The notes beneath the pieces were generated by a model. It was not told the DNA's origin and searched no databases. It saw only the letters and a program-made list of their open reading frames with translations. From positions 1 to 12,473 of the forward strand of contig JAITPS010000084.1 of assembly GCA_031289325.1 (NCBI GenBank): a stretch of DNA of 12,473 nucleotides, written 5' to 3'. A program made the translations under genes and the position numbers. The DNA is from Candidatus Methanovirga meridionalis (GTDB taxonomy: Archaea; Methanobacteriota; Methanobacteria; Methanobacteriales; Methanobacteriaceae). Shown here piece by piece: positions 5,583 to 12,473 of this stretch; positions within the stretch are counted from its first letter, which is position 1; every line of letters begins with the position of its first letter.

Positions 5583-8531
5583 ATGTTAAATTATTTAAAT
5601 AAAGTGTATAATAAGATTAAAAATAGTAAAAATAGTAAAAATAGCTTTAAAATTGTAAAAAGTAATAAAATACTACCAACACCATATATTTACATGTTTG
5701 GATTATTTATAGTGAGTATGTTACTATTAGTATCAGCAACATCAATAGCTGATGATACAGGAGACAGTAAACTATACACAGATAATAATGATGTTATATT
5801 TAATTTAACAGCCATCCCACATAGAATAAATGATACCCATGCTTATATTAGCTTAAACTTACAGTCAGATAAGAAGACTAACAAGATTTTTAAGATAAAT
5901 AATGATCAAAGCATCACATTATCTGATAATACAAGTAATACTATTAACACTTCTCCAATAGATATTAATGGAATTATTAATGGAGATACTATCAATAAGC
6001 ATTTAAATATTAGTGATGATGGTAATGACACTATATTGGATGTTAAGTTCAATAATATTGAATTAAATCCTTTAAATGAAATACAACCATACAATAATAG
6101 TTTTATTATTATGGATAATAGTTCTAAAATACAAGATATTATTGACATTAATGCCAGTGAGAATGATACCATAATATTAAAAGAAGGTAACTATTATGAA
6201 TCCAACATCACTGTTAATAAAGCAGGCTTAACAATAAAAGCCGACGAAGGTTTGACACCTGAAGATGTAATAGTGAATGCACAAGGGAAAGGAAGAGTAT
6301 TTCGAGTAACTAAGGATAATGTTAATATTATTAATTTAACCATAAAAAATGGAAAGGATTTAAGTGGTGGTGGTGTATATACTAATGATAATGGTAGTGT
6401 GGTTAGTTGTAGTATTATAAATAACACAGCTATTAATAATTTGGGTGGTGGTGTATATGGTAGTGGTAGTGTGGTTAATTGTAGTATTATAAATAACACA
6501 GCTTATGATGGTGGTGGTGTATATATTCCTTATGGTAGTGTGGTTAATTGTAGTATTATAAATAACACAGCTACTAATAATGGTGGTGGTGTACGTAGTA
6601 GTAGTGGTAGTAGTGTGGTTAATTGTAGTATTATAAATAACACAGCTAATAATGATGGTGGTGGTGTATATATTCCTTATGGTAGTAGTATGGTTAATTG
6701 TAGTATTATAAACAACACAGCTAGTAATGGTGGTGGTGTATATATTAATAGTGGTGGTAAGGTGAATTATTGTCGTATTTTAAATAATAAAGCAAGTAAT
6801 GGAAAAGAAGCTAATAATAATGGGAATATTAATTATAATTGGTGGGGTCAAAACAACATCACTGATTTAATAGTTGGTCAACTGCCTATGAATTATTATG
6901 TGGTTCAGTTAGGGGTGGGGGAGAATAAAACTACAGTGAATAATAGTTATAATAATTGTTCTTTTCCTGTTTATTTATCTTATGGTCTTGTTTTAAACAC
7001 TACAAATTTAAGTACTAATGTTAGTAATTTACCTGATTTTGATAAAAAATTGAGATTAGGAAATTTAACTAATTCATTTACTACTCCTTTAAAAGAGAGT
7101 ATTCTAAAACCAAATAGTCTTTTAGGTATTCTTATTAATGGTTTAGATCTTCCTTTTAATAGGTTTGATATTCCTATTGTTGATAATAGTAATGCTAAAC
7201 TATCATACAGCATTACTTTAAATGATAATGGTAGTTATGTATTTGAGGCATTGGTTGATAATGAAGATTTAAACATAAATTTATCAGCACCTAAACTTCC
7301 TACGAAAATCGAATTTGTTAATGAGTCTGTTAATCATGAAAATAAGACACTTACTATTAATGGTACAGCAACATATAATAATTCAGGTGATATCCATCCT
7401 TTAGGTGATGCTGTGCTTAATGTTTCCATTGATGGAGTAGATTATCCTACTGTTACCACAAATAGTAGTGGGATTTTTAATTATAATAGTCCACCTGTCG
7501 TTCCTGGAAATCATACAATTCTTATTAGTTTCTCTGGTAATGAATCATTTGAACCATCTAATGACTCTTATTCCTTTGATGTGAATAAGACAAATATAAA
7601 CTTTAATAATCTTAATACTACTGTTAATCCTGATCATAGTGTTATTATTACAGGGAATATAGTTGATGATTCTAATAATAATCTTAGTGGTGTAAATGTG
7701 AGTTTAGAGACTATGAGTAATAATGTAATTGGTAGTAACATTACCGATGGTAATGGAGGGTTTATCTTAAATATTCATGGTCTTAGTCATGGTAATTATA
7801 GTTATCGTTTGAATGCGACTGAGAATGATACTCATAATGGTGAGATAACTGATATAATTTTCACAATTCCGAAGTATGATACAAATCTTACTCTGAGTAC
7901 ACCACAAATCATTTATGGTGATAGTGCAGTGTTTACAGCCAATCTAAATAGTAGTAATGGTGAAGCAATAAATAATAAAACTATTGATTTTTATGTGGAT
8001 GGGGATATTGTAGGTAGTAATCAGACTAATATTGGTGGGATAGCTATTCTTAATAATTACACTCCGCCGAGTGTTGGTACTTATGTTGTTAATGCTTCAT
8101 TTATTGGTGATGAGAATTATTCTAACAGTAATATTACTAGTACTTTAACTGTTGTTCCTCATCCTAAATATGATTTGAGTTTAAGAAATGATCCTGCAGG
8201 TTCTGTAGTGATAGGTACTTGGATTCATAGTATTGCAACAGCAATTGATGGTGAGCCATTACCTGATGATTATTGTAGGTTTAAGATTACTGCTCTATCT
8301 AATAATGTTCAGTGGTTTGATAAGTGTATGTTTGGTGTTAATGATTGGGCTGATTGTCGCTGGCAGTTAACTGAGAAAGGTAGTTATTTTGTTGAGGTCT
8401 GGGCTTATGATAAATATAATAATAATGTGCATGTTCCAGTTAATTTCAAAGCTAATAATTTGTTTTTAAGATCAGTTTTTAATGATAATGCTGGTGAAGT
8501 TACTGCCTCACAAACAATAATAGTAAAATAA
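5583..8531 (+). CDS. Secreted adhesin-like beta-helix and Ig-like surface protein
   Basis: The protein has 982 residues. It starts with a long Lys/Asn-rich n-region (1-33) and a hydrophobic stretch (34-53), then a likely signal-peptidase site SIA-DD after residue 56. Residues 57-170 form an N-terminal domain shared with the paralogue at 9481. Residues 171-260 look like the entry to a right-handed parallel beta-helix (NDTIILKEG, GLTIKA, NLTIKNG). Five rungs of about 24 residues follow (275-394), each NCSIINNTA…GGGVY…SVV. They resemble the Chlamydia-Pmp-like repeats known in methanogen adhesin-like proteins. A degenerate cap (NYCRILNNKA, then NWWGQNN) closes the helix. Three Ig-like repeats occupy about 572-668, 669-765 and 766-858. 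The last 120 residues are Trp- and Cys-containing, with no membrane anchor visible. N-X-S/T sequons are abundant. A role in surface attachment is inferred from the family; no binding partner can be named. Confidence 0.85.
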   Translation: MLNYLNKVYNKIKNSKNSKNSFKIVKSNKILPTPYIYMFGLFIVSMLLLVSATSIADDTGDSKLYTDNNDVIFNLTAIPHRINDTHAYISLNLQSDKKTNKIFKINNDQSITLSDNTSNTINTSPIDINGIINGDTINKHLNISDDGNDTILDVKFNNIELNPLNEIQPYNNSFIIMDNSSKIQDIIDINASENDTIILKEGNYYESNITVNKAGLTIKADEGLTPEDVIVNAQGKGRVFRVTKDNVNIINLTIKNGKDLSGGGVYTNDNGSVVSCSIINNTAINNLGGGVYGSGSVVNCSIINNTAYDGGGVYIPYGSVVNCSIINNTATNNGGGVRSSSGSSVVNCSIINNTANNDGGGVYIPYGSSMVNCSIINNTASNGGGVYINSGGKVNYCRILNNKASNGKEANNNGNINYNWWGQNNITDLIVGQLPMNYYVVQLGVGENKTTVNNSYNNCSFPVYLSYGLVLNTTNLSTNVSNLPDFDKKLRLGNLTNSFTTPLKESILKPNSLLGILINGLDLPFNRFDIPIVDNSNAKLSYSITLNDNGSYVFEALVDNEDLNINLSAPKLPTKIEFVNESVNHENKTLTINGTATYNNSGDIHPLGDAVLNVSIDGVDYPTVTTNSSGIFNYNSPPVVPGNHTILISFSGNESFEPSNDSYSFDVNKTNINFNNLNTTVNPDHSVIITGNIVDDSNNNLSGVNVSLETMSNNVIGSNITDGNGGFILNIHGLSHGNYSYRLNATENDTHNGEITDIIFTIPKYDTNLTLSTPQIIYGDSAVFTANLNSSNGEAINNKTIDFYVDGDIVGSNQTNIGGIAILNNYTPPSVGTYVVNASFIGDENYSNSNITSTLTVVPHPKYDLSLRNDPAGSVVIGTWIHSIATAIDGEPLPDDYCRFKITALSNNVQWFDKCMFGVNDWADCRWQLTEKGSYFVEVWAYDKYNNNVHVPVNFKANNLFLRSVFNDNAGEVTASQTIIVK
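6405..6764 (+). repeat. In-gene rung repeats, surface protein 1 (five units)
   Basis: Five in-frame units, mostly 69-78 bp, each start at the codons for (N/S)CSIINNTA. The block AATTGTAGTATTATAAATAA is almost invariant at the nucleotide level. The linker between GGGVY and SVV varies (GSG, IPYG, SSSGS, IPYGS). The same unit is present 25 times in the downstream paralogue. Confidence 0.93.
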
Positions 8532-8548
8532 AAATCTATAATTCTTCA

Positions 8549-8584
8549 TTTTTTCGTTCATTTTTTTTTTAGTGGTGTTTTTTT
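8549..8584 (+). terminator. Oligo-T terminator region after surface protein 1
   Basis: Three T tracts follow the stop codon at 8529-8531: six T at 8549-8554, ten T at 8561-8570 and seven T at 8578-8584. Runs of T on the coding strand are the usual intrinsic termination signal in archaea. Confidence 0.6.
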
Positions 8585-8691
8585 CACGAGGTTAAATTTT
8601 TTATTTTTCAGATGAATAATTTATTCAATGCAATTATGTGTTGGTAATGTTTCTTTAAATGAGATTATAATCTTAATTCTAATAAAACATA

Positions 8692-8699
8692 TTTATATA
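8692..8699 (+). promoter_or_regulatory. TATA-box-like element 1
   Basis: TTTATATA, the archaeal TATA consensus, lies in unique sequence. A transcript starting about 25-30 bases downstream would meet a nine-base T run near 8770, so a short RNA of some 50 bases is conceivable. There is no other support. Confidence 0.25.
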
Positions 8700-9123
8700 G
8701 TTAATAACGGAATGTCCTAAAACTATTGTTTTTATAATGCTTTTCTTACTTTTTCTATTATTCTACTCTTTTTTTTTATAAGTTTTCATCATATTTTCTT
8801 ATTTTTTGACATGTTTTTCACATATATTGTGTTGCTTTTTATCTTTTAGCTATAAATTAACTAATCCACTAATGATTTTTGATATATCTTCTTTTCATCT
8901 TCCTTAGTATTTAAAACTATTATTTTTCAATGTAAAATATTTAAGATCTTATTTTATGAATAGGCTTAATTTGCTTTTTTTCGCTTGTTTAAGCTTTTAA
9001 TTATTCCAGAGAGAGAATGTATTAGTAATTCAATTTCCAAGTTTGTTTTAGTTATTTGTTGTTTAATTTAAAACTTTCAAATCCATTTTGTTTATCAACT
9101 ATAAATGAAGGGAATATGAAAAA

Positions 9124-9131
9124 TTTATATA
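9124..9131 (+). promoter_or_regulatory. TATA-box-like element 2
   Basis: TTTATATA lies 350 bases upstream of the second surface protein gene. It may drive a long leader for that gene or an unlinked short RNA. The alternative TATATATA near 9352 would give a leader of about 100 bases. Confidence 0.25.
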
Positions 9132-9480
9132 TTAAGACAATATAATAAACATTTAGTGATTATCAGTAGAATATCATGAAAATTATGATTCAAATATTTT
9201 ATTAGTGAGTACAAAAAATATTTGAGAAATATTTCTAAAAAACTTAGGTTTATTAAAAACTCCCAGCCATGTTTCTTATCATGTTTAATAATTAATAGAA
9301 TGATAGTAAAAACTTATTGTAATAATGCTTTTATTATATTCTTATGTTTGTATATATAGTAAATAGAAGCCTATAATTTTTTCTTATAAGCTCAACAGTT
9401 TTAACTATTAAACTATTAATTAATCATCGGTTAATAATAAAAAAAATAAAATAAAAGTATTAAATGAGTGGATTTTTTCT

Positions 9481-12473
9481 ATGTTAAATTATTTAAATAA
9501 AATTTATAATAAGATTAAAAATAGTAAGAATAGTTTTAAGATTGTAAAAGGGAATAAAATCCTACCCATACCCTATATTTACATGTTTGGATTATTTATA
9601 TTGAGTATGTTACTATTAGTATCAGCAACATCAATAGCTGATGATACAGGAGACAGTAAACTATACACAGATAATAATGGCATCATATTTAATTTAACAG
9701 CCACTCCACATAGAATAAATGATACCCATGCTTATATAAGCTTAAATCTACAGTCAGATAAGAAGATCAATAAGATTTTTAAGATAAATAATGATCAAAG
9801 TATCATATTATCTGATAATACAAGTAATACTATTAATACTTCTTCAATAGATATTAATGGAATTGTTAATGGTGATACTATCAATAAGCATTTAAATATT
9901 AGTGATGATGGTAATGACACTATATTGGATGTTAAATTCAATAACATTGAATTAAATCCTTTAAATGAAATACAACCATACATTGAAGAAATTCATATAA
10001 ATCCAGAAAATAGCACTATACAAGAAGCTATTAACAATGCTACTGATAACGATACCATAATATTAGATCCTGGTGAGTATAATGAATCTAATATTAATGT
10101 TAATAAGACTGGTTTAACAATAAAAGCCAACGAAAGTGCGGCACCTGGAACGGTAATAGTGAATGCACAAAGGAAAGGAAGAGTATTTAATGTAACTAAG
10201 AATAATGTTAATCTTATTAATTTAACCATAAAAAATGGATATACATCTGCATCATCTGAAAATGGAGGAGGTATATATAGTAATAGTATAAATTTATCTG
10301 TGACTAATTGTAGTATTATAAATAACACAGCTGGTTATGTTGGTGGTGGTGTATATAGTAGTAGTGGTATTAGTGTGGTTAATTGTAGTATTATAAATAA
10401 CACAGCTATTGTTGATGGTGGTGGTGTATATCTTGATACTGGTGGTGGTAGTGTGGTTAATTGTAGTATTATAAATAACACAGCTGGTGGTTTTGGTGGT
10501 GGTGTATATATTGGTGGTGGTGGTAGTGTGGTTAATTGTAGTATTATAAACAACACAGCTGGTTATATGTGTGGTGGTGTATTTAGTAGTGGTAGTGTGG
10601 TTAATTGTAGTATTATAAACAACACAGCTGGTTATGTTGGTGGTGGTGTATATAGTAGTAGTGGTATTAGTGTGGTTAATTGTAGTATCATAAATAACAG
10701 AGCTACTAGTGGTGGTGGTGTATATATTGGTGGTGGTGGTAGTGTGGTTAATTGTAGTATTATAAACAACACAGCTGGTTATGTTGGTGGTGGTGTATAT
10801 AGTATTAGTGGTATTAGTGTGGTTAATTGTAGTATCATAAATAACAGAGCTACTAGTGGTGGTGGTGTATATCTTGATACTGGTGGTGGTAGTGTGGTTA
10901 ATTGTAGTATTATAAATAACACAGCTGGTAGTGGTGGTGGTGTATATAGTAATGGCGGTAGTAGTAGTGTGGTTAATTGTAGTATTATAAACAACACAGC
11001 TAATACTAATGGTGGTGGTGTAAATATTAGTAATAATGGTGGTAGTGTGGTTAATTGTAGTATTATAAATAACACAGCTACTAATGCTGGGGGTAATGGT
11101 GGTGGTGTATATATTGGTAGGAGTAGTGGTAGTGTGGTTAATTGTAGTATTATAAATAACACAGCTAGTATTGGTGGTGGTGTAGTTATTAGTAGTAGTG
11201 GTGGTAGTGTGGTTGATTGTAGTATTATAAATAACACAGTTAATAGTGGTGGTGGTGGTGTATATATTTATAGTGGTAGTGTGGTTAATTGTAGTATTAT
11301 AAATAACACAGCTATTAATGAATATGGTACTGGTGGTGGTGTATATATTGATAGTCTTGATGGTAGTGTGGTTAATTGTAGTATTATAAATAATGCAGCT
11401 ACTAATGGTGGTGTATATATTAATAGTGGTAGTGTGGTTAATTGTAGTATTATAAATAACACAGCTTATTATGATGGTGGTGGTGTATATATTTATAGTG
11501 GTGGTAGTGTGGTTAATTGTAGTATTATAAATAACACAGCTAAGGGTAGTGGTGGTGGTGTATATAGTAATAGTAGTAGTGTGGTTAATTGTAGTATTAT
11601 AAACAACACAGCTTATAGTGGTGGTGGTGCATATCTTAGTACTGGTGGTGATAGTGTGATTAATTGTAGTATTATAAAAAACACAGCTAGTAATAGTGGT
11701 GGTGTATATAGTAATAGTAGTAGTGTGGTTAATTGTAGTATTATAAATAACACAGCTATTGTTGTTGGTGGTGTATATATTTATAGTGGTAGTGTGGTTG
11801 ATTGTAGTATTATAAATAACACAGCTAATCATGGTGGTGGTGTATATATTTATAGTGGTGGTAGTGTGGTTAATTGTAGTATTATAAATAACACAGCTAC
11901 TAATGGTGGTGGTGGTGGTGTTGCATATAATGGTATTGATGATGGTAGTAGTAGTGTGGTTAATTGTAGTATTATAAATAACACAGCTAATACTGGTGGT
12001 GGTGTATATAGTAGTATTGATGGTAGTAGTAGTGTGGTTAATTGTAGTATTATAAACAACACAGCTAATACTAATGGTGGTGGTGTATATATTTATAGTG
12101 GTAGTGTGGTTAATTGTAGTATTATAAACAACACAGCTAATAATAGTGGTGGTGGTGTAAGTATTGGTGGTGGTAATGTGAATTATTGTCGTATTTTAAA
12201 TAATACAGCAAGCATTGGAAAAGAAGGTTATAATTATGGGAATATTAGTTTTAATTGGTGGGGTCAAAACAACATCGCTGGTTTAATAGCTGGTACCCAA
12301 CCTGATAATTATTATATGGTTCAGTTAGGGGCAGGAGATGATAAAACTACAAAAAATAATAGTTACAATTGCTCTTGTCCTGTTCAATTATCTTATGGTC
12401 TTGTTTTAAACACTACAAATTCAAGTGATGATGTTGGTAATTTACCTGATTTTGATAAAGAATTGAGATTAGG
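9481..12473 (+). CDS. Adhesin-like beta-helix surface protein, expanded paralogue (partial)
   Basis: This is the 5' part of a gene that runs off the window: 997 complete codons plus two bases with no stop. I read it through and checked that its repeats keep one frame. It starts MLNYLNKIYNKIKNS and has a hydrophobic signal segment and the cleavage-site motif SIA-DD (after residue 53). Up to residue 167 (IQPY) it is nearly identical to the protein at 5583, apart from three fewer residues in the n-region. The next stretch has ENSTIQEAINNATDNDTI, a typical beta-helix entry. Residues 276-900 are twenty-five consecutive rungs averaging exactly 25 residues, each NCSIINNTA…GGGVY…SVV, followed by the same cap (NYCRILNNTA, NWWGQNN) as in the first protein. 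The frame ends at LPDFDKELRLG, matching residues 483-493 of the first protein. If the C-terminus is conserved, the full length is near 1490 residues. Its function is probably surface attachment or shielding, inferred only from the family. Confidence 0.85.
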   Translation, partial: MLNYLNKIYNKIKNSKNSFKIVKGNKILPIPYIYMFGLFILSMLLLVSATSIADDTGDSKLYTDNNGIIFNLTATPHRINDTHAYISLNLQSDKKINKIFKINNDQSIILSDNTSNTINTSSIDINGIVNGDTINKHLNISDDGNDTILDVKFNNIELNPLNEIQPYIEEIHINPENSTIQEAINNATDNDTIILDPGEYNESNINVNKTGLTIKANESAAPGTVIVNAQRKGRVFNVTKNNVNLINLTIKNGYTSASSENGGGIYSNSINLSVTNCSIINNTAGYVGGGVYSSSGISVVNCSIINNTAIVDGGGVYLDTGGGSVVNCSIINNTAGGFGGGVYIGGGGSVVNCSIINNTAGYMCGGVFSSGSVVNCSIINNTAGYVGGGVYSSSGISVVNCSIINNRATSGGGVYIGGGGSVVNCSIINNTAGYVGGGVYSISGISVVNCSIINNRATSGGGVYLDTGGGSVVNCSIINNTAGSGGGVYSNGGSSSVVNCSIINNTANTNGGGVNISNNGGSVVNCSIINNTATNAGGNGGGVYIGRSSGSVVNCSIINNTASIGGGVVISSSGGSVVDCSIINNTVNSGGGGVYIYSGSVVNCSIINNTAINEYGTGGGVYIDSLDGSVVNCSIINNAATNGGVYINSGSVVNCSIINNTAYYDGGGVYIYSGGSVVNCSIINNTAKGSGGGVYSNSSSVVNCSIINNTAYSGGGAYLSTGGDSVINCSIIKNTASNSGGVYSNSSSVVNCSIINNTAIVVGGVYIYSGSVVDCSIINNTANHGGGVYIYSGGSVVNCSIINNTATNGGGGGVAYNGIDDGSSSVVNCSIINNTANTGGGVYSSIDGSSSVVNCSIINNTANTNGGGVYIYSGSVVNCSIINNTANNSGGGVSIGGGNVNYCRILNNTASIGKEGYNYGNISFNWWGQNNIAGLIAGTQPDNYYMVQLGAGDDKTTKNNSYNCSCPVQLSYGLVLNTTNSSDDVGNLPDFDKELRL
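10306..12180 (+). repeat. In-gene rung array, surface protein 2 (25 units)
   Basis: Twenty-five in-frame units fill 1875 bp with no frameshift or stop. Nearly invariant blocks are AATTGTAGTATTATAAATAA (T/C variants) with CACAGCT, and GGTGGTGGTGTATAT. Between them lies a variable loop of roughly 3-10 codons rich in Gly, Ser, Asn, Tyr and Asp. Variants of the core are rare: DCS twice, NNRA twice, NNTV, NNAA and IKNTA once each. Two units near 10630 and two near 10777 are a recent pairwise duplication (147 bp apart, one mismatch over roughly 100 bp). Confidence 0.95.

Larger units (their letters stand above)
8585..9480. other. Long gap between the two surface protein genes
   Basis: No intact gene is visible in about 900 bp, and this gap, unlike the others, has no tandem array. 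The minus strand gives protein-like but broken pieces. One is a stop-free stretch 9313-9125 with KHDKKHGWEFLIN and no Met. Another, ending at 9052, has FIVDKQNGFESFKLNNK. A third, ending near 8861, has TKEDEKKIYQKSLVD. They lie in different frames and are separated by stops, as expected of a decayed gene or of chance in AT-rich DNA. Two TTTATATA boxes (8692, 9124) and a TATATATA near 9352 are promoter candidates. Confidence 0.5.

Noticed and set aside
6980..7213. 77-codon minus-strand frame inside surface protein 1
   Set aside because: It overlaps a well-supported coding region with its own domain pattern, so it is a chance frame.
8532..9480. tRNA or structured RNA gene in the long gap
   Set aside because: I saw no cloverleaf pattern, no TTCGA-type T-loop and no GC-rich segment.
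10294..11832. 512-codon minus-strand open frame rich in Thr, Asn and Tyr
   Set aside because: It is the mirror of the in-frame rung repeats (SCVIYNTTINHTTT is the reverse of the CSIINNTA/GGG codons). It stays open only because the repeated unit has no stop in that frame.
10335..12062. Minus-strand frames with MLFIILQLTTL…PPP repeats (also at 6194-6499)
   Set aside because: They are antisense shadows of the same rung units, each starting at the same point of the unit, and have no independent ribosome binding site.
9481..12473. Suspected frameshift or stop in the second surface gene, since it has no stop in the window
   Set aside because: I read every codon through the rung array and the cap and found no stop. 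Frame phase agrees at 10261, 12061 and 12181, and the end matches the first protein. It is simply cut by the window.

Overview
The window is very AT-rich DNA with long non-coding gaps and a GGTGAT-type ribosome binding site. It also carries large Asn/Thr-rich, N-glycosylation-sequon-rich exported proteins of the 'adhesin-like' type. Together these point to a gut-type methanogenic archaeon of the Methanobacteriales, most like Methanosphaera or Methanobrevibacter. That assignment is inferred from style and protein families; there is no rRNA or other marker gene here. All confident genes are on the + strand.

Layout. 1-902 is non-coding: a 15-bp tandem array (cut by the window edge), a 20-bp tandem array, then plain AT-rich DNA with a possible decayed minus-strand fragment. 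903-1097 encodes a ThiS/MoaD-type ubiquitin-like sulfur carrier ending in Gly-Gly-Gly. 1098-1851 is non-coding, with a 57-bp and a 30-bp tandem array. 1852-5022 encodes a single-chain Type IIG restriction-modification enzyme: PD-(D/E)XK-like nuclease, helical linker, N6-adenine methylase and TaqI-type specificity domain. 5023-5582 holds a 357-bp array of 21-bp units leading up to the next gene. 5583-8531 encodes a 982-residue secreted beta-helix/Ig-like surface protein. 8532-9480 is a 949-bp gap with oligo-T tracts, two TTTATATA boxes and possible gene debris. From 9481 to the window end is the 5' part (997 codons) of a close paralogue whose beta-helix has been expanded.

How the parts relate. 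The two surface proteins share a nearly identical signal peptide and N-terminal domain, and the same 25-residue rung. The first has five such rungs plus a degenerate cap. The second has twenty-five plus the same cap, all in one uninterrupted frame. Codon use in the rungs is nearly identical within and between the genes, which suggests recent expansion and exchange between copies. The beta-helix rung count therefore looks like the variable property of this locus.

The R-M gene is bracketed by a 43-bp inverted repeat (40 of 43 positions match by eye). In addition, a 31-bp sequence made of two abutting palindromes overlaps its stop codon and recurs upstream of thiS. Both suggest that the thiS/R-M segment has been rearranged or is a movable cassette. 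No transposase, integrase, CRISPR array, tRNA or rRNA was seen.
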